Positions 23,498 through 37,500 of a stretch of 64,000 nucleotides of DNA are shown here, piece after piece; the stretch's first letter is position 1, and each line of letters starts with the position of its first letter. Both the position numbers and the translations under genes were made by a program. The DNA comes from Diatrype stigma (lineage: Eukaryota > Ascomycota > Sordariomycetes > Xylariales > Diatrypaceae). The DNA is taken from positions 358,596 through 422,595 of the forward strand of contig JAKJXP020000038.1 in assembly GCA_022225965.2 (NCBI GenBank). Direction: 5' to 3'. The notes beneath the pieces were generated by a model. It made no database searches and was not told where the DNA came from. It was given only the letters and a program-made list of their open reading frames with translations.

Positions 23498-24399
23498 TTA
23501 TAGGTTCGTTCTTGGTGGATCCCAATATACGCCTTCACCAAAGACGATATCCGCGTCTTCTAGCTTCAATCCTACTTGCCATCGCCCTATGCCTGGCCAG
23601 AAGTTATCAAATTCCACGCTGCTTTCCTGAATCCCTTGCTCGTTTTTCTGTGAAAGGTCAACCCAACCTAATTTGGCCTTGTTTGTATCTTGCATTGGGG
23701 CAATCCTGCACCATCGATCTGTTCCAGGCAGCTCTGATTTACCATCCTGACCCATGGGCAATGGTGGTTGCACTAGAGCAACATCAAGACCTATGTACTT
23801 GGCCCACGATAACGAAAAGGGGATCGACGGGGCATATTTGATAGGCTGAAAAGTAGCCTGGAACAAGGGCTTTTCCACGGACGTCGTCTCTGTTGTAGGA
23901 TGTTCTGTGTCTTGCGGGAAGACCTTAACATGGGTCGAGCCTCCCACCAAGTCCTCCCACTCAAAACGGGCGAGGTGTTTGGGTATGTTCCAATCTATAC
24001 ATTTAGCTATGGTGATAACTCGATATCGTGGCTTATAAATCACTCACTGTGTCGTCCATTCCAGCAGCTGCGCTGCTGCGAGACATAGATACGGGTGATC
24101 CGAGCGTTCGTCTTCACTTTCCTCCTACCGCCTTCTTCCACGTCGTACTGGAACTGCCCCGGCCATACGATAAACTCGTCATAAGGCCCCACCGGACTTT
24201 CGGTATAACGGATGAGCTGGAATTGGCTGATCCCGCCGAGGTGCTTCCCCGTTTCCGCTCCGGCAAATGACGACCCCCTTTCTAGCGGCGAGTACGCATG
24301 TTCGGGGAGGGTGCCTTCTTTGCAGTAGAAATTCACCATGTACACCGTGCCTTTCAGTTTCCACGGCGGTGCCACCTTGGCTACGGGTTGGTCATCCAT
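23498..24399 (-). CDS. Acetoacetate decarboxylase-like (ADC superfamily) protein
   Basis: Two exons, 24399-24048 and 23994-23498, join through a 53-nt GT-AG intron to 282 aa. The join creates NWNIPKHLARFEW, a hallmark of the fungal ADC-like beta-barrel family. Other family-like stretches are the N-terminal PPPW-type segment, GPYDEFIVWPG, and a C-terminal block ending in DPP. The active-site lysine of true acetoacetate decarboxylase could not be placed with confidence, so decarboxylation is not claimed. Fungal members are often found near secondary-metabolism genes, but none is seen beside it. Cytosolic location is likely, as no signal peptide is present. Confidence 0.75.
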
Positions 24400-25569
24400 T
24401 GTCGGTTGGGCTAGTGCTGATGAGCAGGACTCCTTTTCAGACCATTCGGTGGGCTATAATATGTCGAGGGGCTCTTAAGTCGTGATTCATCTCATGGTGC
24501 CTGGGCCAACATGTTTTCACCACGTGGTATGTCGCATACGGGAAGTTCCAGAGATGGCACCATCATGTCACGTGAAATAGATTTTTCGCGTACTTAGATG
24601 AAGTGAAATAACATGGGATGAGATCGGATGAACTTACCGCTTTAAGCTTACCGTAGTTACGTAGCAATTGCCGAATGAAGACAGATGTCTAGCGCGAGCC
24701 CATTTGGCACACGTGGTAGCTCATGTACTAAGACTTAAGTTGTTGTGTTGCTTCCCTTTATCGTAGATTAAATCTGGGGAAATACTACTATGGGACCTGA
24801 GGACTGATAACGGCTCTCTAGCCCCAATAATGGTATATCCTAGTCTAACGAAGCCACCTACGTAGGCAGGTAGGGCAATCGTCACTGATCGACTACCCTA
24901 TAGATCATCATGATAAGAAAGAGCACTTAGAAGACATACTAAGGGGTCTGATAACGTTCTAGGCCAACGACAAAAACATCCTAAGTCAATACATTATCGG
25001 CCGACATCTAGATACTTGCTTATATGTAGATCAAGATATGGACATTGCGTTGAGGCATCTTAACTTGACTTTCGCTGGTTCAGTGTAGTCATCATGGATT
25101 CGGTCGGAGTGATGATCGCGTCAGGAAACCAAACATATATGCGCTGATGCTGGGTAGGAGTGTTATCGTTTTGCTGCTGACTACGAAAAACACAGTGAAG
25201 TGACTGATGCTATGATCTAGTGAGTCTCCCGCATCCTACCGAGCTTTGTGGATATGTGTTGCTAGATATGGGAGATCTCGTATGAACATATGGATGGTTA
25301 GAAAGCGAGGCTTGGAACAAGCCCCCTTCTGCGACCTGTCTGGCTAGTAGTGGTTTGGCAGTATGATGGAGGTAATAAAACTGGGTGGCAGAAATCCTGT
25401 TGTCTTTCAATCCAGACCAGTTCTAAGTCAATACATCATGGTGATAATGTGGCTATTGACGTCCAGGAGGAGTGTGTATTGCTTGCGATAAAGCCCCCAT
25501 TGGAAGATGACTTCATATGTTAAGCTACCATCTGATGTAGGTCACTTATACTCAGATTCTTGTTCCTAG

Positions 25570-25608
<39 letters not shown>

Positions 25609-26938
25609 TATAGAATAAGAGTGTATGTGTCTCCAACATTCTCCGTGTTAGGACTTTATGTCACCCAGGGGGAGGCCGATATATCGGAAGATGGATCAGC
25701 CAGTAGCTGCAAGGAGGCAGTCTGACAAACAGTGATGACCTTGGCACGAATTCTAGATAGACAATGTCTGAAAGCTGAAAGGGTATTGATGCCGCTGTTG
25801 ATATTGATATCGCGGACACGACTCCCTCAACGCCGTCATCGGAGCTAGCTCTTATACTAGTATATCTATCTGCCTTAGGGTGATATCGGCATTCGGGATT
25901 GCGGAGCCATGCAACACGCTCTGGGGATGGGCTCTTACCAGAGTGATGACACCCGATACAACGCTGTCTGAAACTCTAGAAAAGTCCCACCCTCCTATAA
26001 ACATCTTGACGAAACTTCACCGGTTCAAGAAGTGGCATTGGCTAGAATGCATCCCCTGTGTCGAAGAGATCTTTCTATGCGCAGCCTGATCTCCACAAAC
26101 TATATTCCTCTGCCGCGATAAGGATCGCTAAATGTGTTATATACTCAACCATAAACTATTCTTTTAGACTATACTACCTTCATTGCATCAGTAATTTATT
26201 GCAGCGGAATGATTTCTTTGCAAGGTTCTCATCGCATGACTAGATATATCTAGTACCAGTACAGGAGGGAGAAAGAATCGCATGTGAAGTGTTACGTAGC
26301 AACGTTATCGGAAGGTCAAAAGGTAAATACATCTATCTAGTTTACAGTCAGAGAGTTTTGGTCATAATTATAAGAGGCGGACTAAGGGATCTTGGGCAAT
26401 AACAGGGGGTCATTTGAACTTTTTTCACTACCTTTATTTCATATACCCTTAACAATCTTAACGCAGAAGATACGAGGTATTTTGGTTCTGCTAGAAAACT
26501 ATTTGCCATCGTAACCGCTTATTGTTAACTATTGATTCGCCCGCGTCTGGAAATACCCGGGCTGATCTAGGAGCGAGAAGGATTACAAACACAAAATATG
26601 AAATCTATGAGTGTGTCCTTATGGTATAGTATATACGACTGTTATTGTGTGTGGTCACGCATGTTCTACGATTTACTATATCTCCCCGTGGTAGTTCAAG
26701 ATATATAAGTCATCTTATGGTGGATATATATCAAGTAATACGATAAACCCAGTCATATCTAAGACAAGCAGAAACCGCAGGGTCTATCATGTGAAAAGGC
26801 TAGACGAACCGACGTCTGTCTGGTCTCCCCACAGCGCCGGTCTATCCCTCCCACCTTCTTTCGAGCATTTCCCCTGGCACCTTCCACCCAACTTACCAAA
26901 AGCCTGATAGGTGTCCCCGACGTATCCGCCCTGATAAT
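24400..26938. other. 2.5-kb gene-poor region bordering the transposon island
   Basis: No supported gene. Composition is moderately AT-rich and contains an (AT)n run. It ends abruptly at the LTR of the outer retrotransposon. Confidence 0.5.
25572..25604. repeat. (AT)n microsatellite
   Basis: About 16 uninterrupted AT dinucleotides are visible directly, followed by a short AT-rich tail. Confidence 0.9.
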
Positions 26939-26943
26939 AAGTA

Positions 26944-27127
26944 TATCGCATTCAAAAGATCACAGATAAGGTAGAATTCGGATACAGATTTAATTATATA
27001 AAAGAAAAAAAGCGATCTTTAATTTAAGGAACGGAAAAGCTCTTTATATATAATATGCTAAGCCATTAAATACAAATCACCTGGTTATATAATTTAAGCT
27101 TTCCTATATAGCCCTTATATCGCGACA
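26944..27127 (-). repeat. 3' LTR of outer Copia-type element
   Basis: A 184-bp sequence repeated directly at 44165-44348 with no length difference. The copies differ at about 22 sites, all transitions. Read on the minus strand it begins TGTCGCGATA and ends TGCGATA, which fits an original TG...CA LTR whose terminal CA became TA. It is preceded by AAGTA at 26939-26943, possibly one copy of the target duplication. Confidence 0.88.
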
Positions 27128-27529
27128 TACTTTCTAAATTAGCTATATGCAAATATATTAATTTATAAAAAAAACGAATTATTAAATAAATAAAAAATAA
27201 TTTCGTAAAATTAATAAAATGCAATTATAATACGTAATGGTTTAATTTAATTAATATATATTTAATTATTATATAAATAATTCCTTTCGTTATTATATAA
27301 ATAATTATCCGAATAACGTATTATTAATTATATGCATTCGCTTTATAAATATTAAAATATAAATAAAACGCCCTTTTTATTTTGTTTTGTTTTTTTTTTT
27401 TAATTTTCCCTAAGCATTATTTATAAAGCGATATATGATTTATTCGAAAATTAAAATAAAAACGTACCTTTTATATTAACCGTAATTGCATCCTTTAAAA
27501 CAAACAAAATAAAACGACTTAACCCAAAA

Positions 27530-28263
27530 ACCCGCCGTAAAAACCGCGTCCGCGCCGCCGCCGAATTCGCCGCCGCCGTCCAGAAACGCGCTATTTGCCG
27601 CGCCGCCGCCGCTTAAAAACGTACCGCCGCCGCTATTGCTAAGAAATAAGCCCGCATTATTGCTATTGCCGAAAAAGCTCGTATCGCCGCCGTTAAGCTC
27701 GAGGCCGAATTAAAGGCCCAGTTTTTCGACGCCTTCGCCCCCGCTGCCGACGACGAACTGTTCTTTGGGCCGAAAAAAGCTGGCCTCGTTAATAACAAAC
27801 CGCTTTCCGGTTTGGAAAACGCAAGTGCCCCCTTTTTTCCGAAGGCTTTTTTCTTTTTGGGAAATAAAGGGTCCGATATCTTTATGCGTTTTTCTTTCCG
27901 CCGTCGTCCGCGTTTAGTTTCGTTTCCGCCGCTTGCTTTCCCTTTTGCCGCTTTCGAAACCCCATGTTTGCGCCGTCGTTTGATCCGCCGCCGTTCGCCG
28001 CCGAATACCTCCCCGCTTATTCCGAATGCCGCTTGCATTCCCAAAAAAAAAAGAAAAACAAAAAAAACAAAAGCAAAAGCAAAAATAAAAATAAAGCGCC
28101 AAAAGCCCGGCTTCCTTTTAACGGTATAATCCGGGCCATTTCTTGTTTTAAATGTATTCGGTTTGCTTTAATCGAACGCTTTTACGGGATATATTTAAAC
28201 GCCGTTAAAAAAAGTCGCCGTTATTGGCGTTACGTTTTCGGACATAAATGCGCCGTTCCGTAA
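27530..28263 (+). pseudogene. Extra plus-strand basic/Ala-rich frame in outer element
   Basis: This lies between the end of Copia pol and its 3' LTR, and is antisense to the element. From about 27530 a plus-strand frame runs about 200 codons to 28129 with only two internal stops, both TAA where CAA (Gln) would fit. It begins as an Ala/Lys/Arg-rich amphipathic helix (AEKARIAAVKLEAELKAQ). From 27964 a second frame runs to 28263 with a dense Lys/Asn/Ser tract and then CFKC. A further Lys-rich frame lies at 28533-28799. The block is unusually CCG-rich inside the AT-rich element. Function is unknown; it could be an accessory ORF or captured sequence. Confidence 0.45.
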
Positions 28264-28929
28264 ATTATTTCATATATCCGAATATCGATTCCTTAAAGTT
28301 AATTTTTTTGCTTTAATCCCGTCGCCGCTTATAATTTAATGCGCCGAATAATAGTTACCCTTAAAGGTAATCGTTAAAAAATAAATGCTTATTTTTTTTT
28401 TTTTTTCTTATTTCATTAATTATTTTTAAAACGCCTTTGCGTTATGTTGCGGCCTTTACGTATTACTCTTTTAATTCGAAACTAAAAATGCTTCGAATTC
28501 CTGGCCCGCTAATTGGAATAAAAAACCGATAATTGCTTTTGCCGAAAAACGAAAGAAAAAAAAAACGAAAAAAAAAAAAAAAAGGAAAAAAAGGAAAACG
28601 AAAAAAAGGAAAAAGAAAAAAAAAGCAAAAGCGAAAACGAAAACGAAGACGAAAACAAAAGCAAGGACGAAAACGAAAAAAACCCCTTCGGCGGCCTAAA
28701 TGCGGTAGTCGGTATTTTGCCGATCGTTATTTTTTAGGCTCGCCTAAAAAAAAAATAATTATGCTTTCGTCGTTATTGCTTTTTGGGGTATATTTTTAAA
28801 GCTTATTTTGCATTTCGCAATGCGGTATTTTACGGAACTGATTAAGTTTTCGGTATAAAAGCCGGCGAATTCCTTTATGAAATTTTTCTTGCTTTTTATT
28901 AATAATCCCGATTTTTAATATGCCGTATA

Positions 28930-31900
28930 TCTTAAAAATTAAATAAAGTCTTAAAGTATTTAAAGCTTTGCTTATTTAATGCCTTAATTAAACCGTTAGC
29001 TAATATTTAATTAATAACAAAATAAATAACCTCGAAAAATCCTTTTTTATATTCCTATTTAAGCCATATGTTTTATATATTCATATAATGGAATTTCGTA
29101 TTTATTTTTGCTTAATTATTAATAATTAACCTAATCGTTTATTAGTTATTATAGAAAATTCTTTAAGGCTTTCTTAAATCTAGCTGGAAATTTCGAAACA
29201 AGCATTAAAGGGCCATTATTTTTTTGGCTATATCCAAAAAAGCAAATAGTTTAGCTTTTATTATAAAGGTCGATATTATGCTTTACCGAATTGCTCTTTA
29301 TATAATAAAACCGCCAAAAAACGTTATAATATAGCTTATTATTAAACGCCTTATTTTTTCGTCGTTTATAAAAAAAGCATTTTCTATTATAAGTAATGTT
29401 TATATTTTTTTATTAAATCTTTTATATATAATTTCTAAAAACCTTATATTATATAAATAAAAGATTACTTAATTTATTGTTACCAAATGCTTTAATTCTG
29501 GATTTATAAAAAACTTTAAAAACGTAAAAGCAACGTAAGCTATATTTGGTTTAATTATTATCGCTATATATAAAATCGAACCAATACGTTTTTAATATGC
29601 TTTTATCTGTTTCTTAATAACGCTTTCTTTATATTTAATAAAAGGCTCGATTTCCATAAAAATAAAAGGAAAATTAACATTATTATTAAATCCAAAGCGT
29701 ATAACGATTTTCTTTATATATTAATCATAAGCCAAATAAATTTATTTCGTTTTGCGATCTTTATTTATTCGGATTTCTAAAAACCAAATTATTAAACCTT
29801 AGTTCTTTATTTCGTAAATACTTTATAACTTTTTATTAAAATCGTTTGCTACGCTTTAATTATTTTTATAATAAAACAAAAAAATATCGTCTACGAAAAA
29901 AACCATTAAAATCGTTCCGTTCTCGTTAATAAAAAAACACGGATCTTTAATAAACGAAATAAGCCTTAACATTTTAAGGGTAACAAAAAATTCTTTATAC
30001 TAAAGCATAAAAAAATCCCTTAGCCCATATAAAATTCGCTTAAATTCGATTATTATCTCGGGCTATTTAAACCCTTTAAAAAGTTCGTACGTTATTAATA
30101 TCTCGTTTTCTTTTTTTGCGTTAAAAAAAGCAATAACGACGTTAAATTACCGAATCTTTAAATCGAACTTAGCTGTAATGGTTATCGTCGTTTTAAACGT
30201 ACGAAATGCCAAAATAGCAACGTAAATACTTTTAATAATTTCTTTTCGTTAAAAATTTCCGTATACGCAAAGCCGTAATTTCGTCCGAATAAGAAATTCG
30301 TTTTCGTTAAACTTATAAATAAACATCCATTTCAAAAATATAGGCTTATTTTAATATTAATCCCTCCTTTAATATCTTTACGTTTTTTTCTTAATTAATA
30401 TACGTATTTCGAAATAAGCATTTTCTTTAAACAAAACATTTAAAAAATAATTATTAAGTTCCTTTTAATTTTTAAATAATGGCTTAATAAATTGGTCTTT
30501 ATATATTTTAAACATATTAAATATAACGTTTACTTTAAACGTATGTTTTTAATTAATTGCCGTAACAATTACGAAATAAAAGATCCTATAAGCTTTATTT
30601 AAATATTAAATAATATCTTCGAACGAAAACATAAAAATTCGTAATTCGTATTAATTTATCTTTTCTTATTTTTTAAGTAAAAGATTTTTCGATTATGCTA
30701 TAATAAACATTCCTAATAAAACATTTACCCTCGAACCAAAAGCTCCCGAATTACCATCAGAATTTAAACGTACGCTTTTTTTCGTTAGTTAAAAAAATTC
30801 GCGCATTTATCTGATATTAAAAGTATTCGTTTTGACTGCGCGTCTTTTATTTCAAATAACGCTCGATCGTATAAAAGCTACCGATTCGCTTTTTTTTACG
30901 ATAATAATGCTCTTTATATCTTTTTCCTCGAATATAATATAACGAAAATCTTATATTTTACCGGAACTTTTATTCTAAACATTAATATCGCCCTTATTTG
31001 TTCGAATAACATTTAAGCGGAATAAATCCGTAACTAACGGCTTTTTACCGAAATTACTTATTATATTTATAGGTTAATCTTTAACGTTTACATTTTTAAT
31101 ATGTAATATATTTTCGGATACGTCGCCGTAAGTAATAATTAAATTTTCGGCCAATCCTTTAATTTTATGGCTAACAATAAGTAGCTCCGAAAAAAAAATC
31201 AAAAATCCTTTATAAGCTATATTTTAAAAAAGCTCCTTTATCCCCGAATTTTAATCCACCGGTTGGCCACCTAATATTTCTTTTTCGGAAAAAGGCTTAT
31301 CCCTTAGCTATAATTCTAAAGCCTTTTTACTTAATTAATCCTATGCATCGAAAGCTTTTAATATAGTCTTATAAAAATTTACCTTTATAAATTAATAAAA
31401 AATATCGGCAATTTCTTAAATAATACCTTTCGAAAGCGCCTTTATCTTTTCTTTTTCCGATATATAAAAAATCCTTTCGTTAAAGGTAATATTGCGTATA
31501 ATAATGACTTAATCCAGCTCTAATATCCAAATTCTCCAAAAGTTTATTATAACGTAACCTATTAAATATCCGATATAAACTTTTGGTTAGATCTTATACG
31601 TTCGTTTATCCTAATAAGCTTATTTGGTTTTATTTAAGGAATACGCTTTATAGCCATAGGCAAATACAAAGCCCCAATTAAAACGGAAATCGGCTATAAG
31701 GAACTTCGTAATTTTTAGGCTGTATTAACGAAAATACTTACGGAACCACTAATTAAAAACCTTTAAAGGAAAATGCAATTAATAAGCGTTATTCGAATTT
31801 ATATTATATAACCATATAGCTATATATATAACTTCGGACCAAAACTTTTAAAATAAGTTTAAAAAGCTTATTATCGCAATAATGCGCTTAAATAATATAT

Positions 31901-34146
31901 TTCCAACTCGTTTTGCTCCTTTATTAAACTTTTTAGTATAAAATAACGTAAACTCGTTTTCGATATTTTCTTTTTGTATCCATTTTTCGAATTTCGAAAA
32001 GCCCTTAAACGCAATCGTCCTTATATCGTTATCTTAACGGATAATGCAAATCGCGAACCTAAAACGGCGTCGCACCCAGCTTTTAAAATTTTTCCAAATC
32101 TTTAAAGCGGTTTGTAATTACCGGTTCTTCGTAAAAAAAATCCAAAACGTAATATTATATTCGTTTTTAATTACCATGAAATTAATAAAGCCATCGTAAC
32201 CCTTAAAAAATTCAAACCAGTTCTACGAAATACAATAAAACGGTTTATAAAATCGATTCTTAAATAAGGTACAAATAATTATACGCTTAATTTTTGCTTA
32301 TGCATAATGCTTATAATCGATAATCTTTATTCCATTAATTTCCATACCTTTAACGTTTTTAACGAACGCTTTAAAAATACGAATACTTAAATACCCAAAT
32401 CGCATATGCCATAAAGCTTCCGAATCCATTCGAATACGCAAATAAGCTATCAAAAGCTTCCGTAATGCTTTTCTTTTTTTATCGATCGTTAAAAGAATTA
32501 TTATACCGTTAAGACTTATTAATATTTCGTTTAAAATGCTTATATAAGAAAAAAAAAACTTATATTCAAGAAAAACTAAATTATAAACACGCCTAAACTA
32601 AACAAATAAAAACCCGAACCTTTTTTTTTCCCATTTAAAAAAACAATCCAAACCATTATACCAAATCGAAAATTTTTTCATAAAACGAACCTTTAAAATA
32701 ATGTTAACATAAAACCCTTTAACGATTGTTATATCCTTTAAAACCAAATCCACGATCCCTTTATTTTTCGAATCATTTAATACCTTAAAAAATACCCGAA
32801 TGCCTATGCTAAAAATCGAAATTACATTAATGCCAGCCTTAATCGTTATTTCATTTTTAAAAGGCTTAAAATTACTTAAAACGATTAATTTCTTGCTATT
32901 AACCAAATACATAATACCATAGTTATTTAAAAAAATATTATTTATTAAAAAATAACGCCTTTGCTTAATTATAAAGAAATGTCCATAAAAATTAATAAAA
33001 AACGTAAAATTTAATAAAACAGCAATTACGCTTTTTTAAAGACCATTTAACGATTTTTTCGCTTATATTTTAAAGCCATTAGGCCTAAAAAAAAAGCTTC
33101 ATCCGAAACTCTTTACCTTTTTACGCAAACTTTCCCATTAAGAAAGTTTATAGCAATCTTTAATACCCTTAAGCTTTTCGTTTTTCTTTTCATAATAGCG
33201 ATTAATATAAGTACCAGTTATAACGTAATTAAAGAATATATATTCCTTTATAAGCCAATAATGCCTTTTAGCTAATCCCGGTTTTATTTAAACTTTATCG
33301 GACTTATAGGAACAAATCGAAACAACGTCGGTCTTTTGCTTAAAAAATCCTCTAGTTTTATTAAAAATATTACCCTTCAGGATTACAAATTGGCCGATCC
33401 CTTTCCGTATAAAATTAAAAATCTAATCCTCGAATAAAGCAAAAAAAAAACTAACGTATTGCTTAAGCATAAAAATAAATAAACCCTTTTTATTATTAGC
33501 AATTAGGTTATCGTATTTCCGCTAAGCCCAGGTAATTACAAAACGCTTTTTTATTGCAATTAAAAAATCCTTTATAACGAATACACCTTAAACCTTAAAA
33601 AGCTTATATGCATTAGCTTCGATATAAATAAACTGCCAATCCTTAAACCACCTTTCGGGCTTTACTTAATAATTACCTATACGTATAAGCACAACTCGAT
33701 ACCGCTCTTTAACGGTTAATTAAACTATGGCTTCGAATGGGATATACTCCTTCTTTAACTGCCTAACGAACGTCTAAACGGTATTAAACTGCTTTTTCAG
33801 AAAAATCCGAAACATACATAATTTAAACATATTCTTATTTACAATTTTAATAATTCAATTATTAATCGCAATAAAAAAAGCATTACGTTCGAATCGATAC
33901 GCTCGATCGAAAATGCTTTGCTTAATATTGGTATCGTAAATTTTCTTAAATTCGCTATTTTTAAAAAGGGCATCTTTCAAAATGGATTTCGGGATTTTAT
34001 TCTTTACATCGTCGTTTAAATAATTCCAAGCGTATAATCGAAAATCTATAAATTCTTATACCTCTTAAATTCTGCGTTTCTTAAAAACAAAAAAAATTTC
34101 GAGCTTTTCGTCTTTAATGGAAAAATCAAGAACGTTTAAGCCGTTT
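28930..34146 (-). pseudogene. Copia gag (part) and pol, RIP-inactivated
   Basis: Minus-strand coding remnants. From 34146 downward comes gag, with a clear segment near 34050-33900 resembling YLNDDVKNKIPKSILKDAL. Protease/pre-integrase follows near 32912-32598, then integrase, then RT with an intact V-D-D near 29894, then RNase H ending near 28930. Frame is largely kept over long stretches, and the main damage is TAA/TAG in place of Gln and Trp codons. The first part of gag is beyond the inserted element, at 43889-44130. Confidence 0.75.
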
Positions 34147-34151
34147 GGATC
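34147..34151. repeat. Target-site duplication, left copy (GGATC)
   Basis: Five bases directly outside the left LTR of the Gypsy element. They match GGATT at 43884-43888 except for the last base. In the right copy that base is followed by A, making a CpA site, the preferred RIP context. Confidence 0.8.
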
Positions 34152-34310
34152 TATTAGGAGAACAGGAGCAATTACAATATTACATAACACAAGCCATTAA
34201 ACTAAACCACCACATTAGATAAACCTCTTCATTAAATGCAACCGGCATATTTAAGCCTAAACAATATAATTACGTTTTTACCTCCACTTAATTATTTCCG
34301 TTGCCTTATA
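34152..34310 (+). repeat. 5' LTR of nested Gypsy element
   Basis: 159 bp, directly repeated at 43725-43883 with the same length. About 21 differences are seen, all transitions. The ends read TATTAG...CTTATA, which fits an ancestral TG...CA LTR with both ends changed by C-to-T or G-to-A. Confidence 0.9.
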
Positions 34311-34599
34311 AATAGTAGCATTTCCGGTCGATCCGGATTAATATAATAATCCAATTTAATACAATACAATCAATACAATACTTTGTCCTTATTAAGAACA
34401 ATTTTCCCCCCCACCTCCCTTAAGCCGCCGTCGTTAAAACGTTAGGCTAAGCAAAAAAAGATCTCTGCATTCTCATATCTTAACCTAATTCGCAAAACTT
34501 CGTTAAAACCTTATATTAAACCTTATTTATATTTTCTTTTAGCCAACTTAATATTTAAAACTTAATATTATTTCCTTCTTAAGTTTTAAAGCGTTTACT

Positions 34600-37500
34600 T
34601 TATGCTAAAAAAGGCCTTACAAATTGCTATAAAATTATCGCATTTATTAATAAATACCTTACATTAAACGTTATACGCTTTTAATAAATGCGGGATATTA
34701 ACGAGATTAAAGACCTTTTAAAATAGAACGATATTTCCGTTATATAACCTTAAGATTAACCTATACGAAAATTACAATCTTAAAAACCAGCATTAAACGA
34801 AAACCCGTAGGCCATAAACATTTTCGAATTCCGCCAAGCGTTTCTTTCCGTAACACGATTTACTAACCGCTATTAAAAGGAATTACAAAAAAATTAAGCA
34901 CGTTATTAAGACCTTAATTCCGTTTAAAATTAAGCAGCAGTCTTCATTATTAACCAAATCTCGAAGAACCTTAAATAACGGAAAGAAGCTATTTAACCCC
35001 GCTTTTAAACGTTACATGCCCCATAAAGAATATCGATATTCGTTACATTATCCCTAACTTCCCTTAATTAAATATTACGTTCATTTATAACCAGAAATCT
35101 CTTAGCTTTATCTTTAAAAAACGAAAAACAATTAAACGAAAAATAATTAAATAATAACGAAAACGTTAAGTTTTAATATCCAAACGACGACGAAATAATA
35201 AATAAAGCCATAAAAATATTAAGAACCCGTCGTAAAACCCATAAAGCCCATAAAGCAATCCAGTTATTCCTTATTTATATCGATTTAATTATGAATTAAG
35301 GATTTATAAAAAGCGATTTATCCGTTCGAAAGAACTTTATTTAATTATACGAAAATATTAATAACAGGAATAGCTTACCTTTAAATAGGTATATACGCCG
35401 TCGTTAACGGAACCGAGCCTTTTAAAGCGAAAACCCATTCTTTTAAGATTAAAAAAACCGGAATTAAAAACAAATGCATCCTTTCGATTTTATATATTAG
35501 GCCCCTTAAGGTTAATAACAAGCTTAACCTTTCCGATTATCCCTACGATTTGCCTAGCCTTTACGGTAATAAAAGCAACCTTAAAGCAAACCTTAAGCTA
35601 AAAAGCGAAAAGCTTAAGCCGTAAGCGCCGGTAATCCGGGAAATAATAATGGTTTTTCGTTAAAAAGCAATAAACGCTTCCATTATAACAACAATAATGG
35701 CAATAATAATGCCTTAATTCGTCGTAAACGTAACGCAAATTCTAAAAGAATTAACGAATTGGCCGCAATTATAATCGTTATCATAAAAGCCACGGTCGAT
35801 AAACCAATAAGCAATTTCTTTAATGAAATATAAAAAACAGCCATAAATTATCGCAATTTATTAAATCGTAATACTTACGGTTGGAAAATTTATAACCTCG
35901 AATATTTCCATCCCGACCTGGAATAATCTTTTAATAAAGGGGATTACGTTATTATCGGCAAAAACGTTTATTACCGTAACATATATTTATTTACGAATAA
36001 CGTAAAAAAAATAAAAAAAAGCAACCGCAATAAAGCAAAAATCTTTAAGAAAAACTTTCATTAACTTTTACGTAATACCGCTTAATTATAATGGTCGTTA
36101 TAATTATTATTAAACTAATAAGGATTTTATAAGGCCAATAATTAAGCCGCCCTTAATAAACTTATAAACAGATTTAAAATTAACGAAACTTAAACAATTG
36201 GCTTTTTTAAAATAATAATATTTATTTACCAAAACATTATCGATAATAAGTTATTCCGTAATTGGTTAATAAAAGTTATCCGTTATTGCAAAGCCTATAA
36301 AATGGAAGACCCAATTTAATAAATAACCTTTATATATAACGGATTAAACCCTTATTTTTAAGAATGCGTTTTACGCCCGATCGAAGGCATAACTTTCGAC
36401 GATTATTTAATTTATGTCGAAAAACGCCGCCTTTTCCATAAACGCCGCCTTTTAGCAAAGGGCCAGAAACCAAAACCTTAAGGCGATTTAACGTTAAACG
36501 AGATATTAATACGAAACCAGATCCCCGCCTTAATTCAGGTCTTTAATCCATAGAATCAACTTTTGCCAGCAGCTCCAACTTAACGCCAACTAACATATAT
36601 AACTACCGATAAATCCAATAACGAATAAACAAACGCTAATTGATATAATAATAATAATAAATATAATAATAATAATAAATATAATAATAGCAATAAAAAT
36701 AATAAAAAACGCAATAACTATTGCGGTCGATTTAATAATTACAAAGGTCGAAACAGTTTACGAAATAATTATAACAATTCAAATAACTCAAACAGCTCTT
36801 AAAGTTCTTAAAAAAATAACTTTAATAACAAATCACGACCCTTTCGCGGAAAATATAGAAACAATTAAATTCTACGAAACATAAATCGTAATTTCCAGTC
36901 CCGCCGCTAAAAACGTTAGATCCGTCCAATCCGTAAAGAAAAAAACAGCATTCATTATTTCGAAAATAAAATTTGGCTCGAATATAAACAAGAAAACCGC
37001 AAAACCCGAAAGGCCCAGCTATTCGCAAACGGCTATATGCTTATCGATAATTATTCCGACGATAATGCGTATAATAAAGGTAAAAATAAAGAATGAAACG
37101 GATTAATTAACGGTATAATTAAATGCCCCCAAATTAGAAATAATAATATATTCATTCTTAAAAGAACCTGCCGTAAATGTAATATATTATTCGATATCCG
37201 AATACTTTATTTTAAATACGTTTATGCCAATTCTTATATACCAAAAACCACCGTTATCCTATTAAAGCTCCCGTTCGTTAAAGATATAAACGATAAAAAT
37301 AACAAAGCAAGTATATATTACGAAAACGATTACCCGATAATCATTATACGTCCCAAACGAATAAGCCCTTAAGACCCGTTAGTAAAACATATTTATTTAA
37401 AGATTATGGTTCAAATAATGCAAAACGAATTAACCATATATATAAATACCGGCGCATCTTATTAATTTATAACAGAAAATTGGCTTAAAAGATACGTAAT

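Noticed and set aside
27613..28044. 143-aa intact minus-strand frame in the Copia 3' region
   Set aside because: Lies over the plus-strand frame whose only breaks are RIP-type stops; minus-strand openness is expected because RIP stops arise on the other strand. Not excluded, but the plus frame looks more protein-like.
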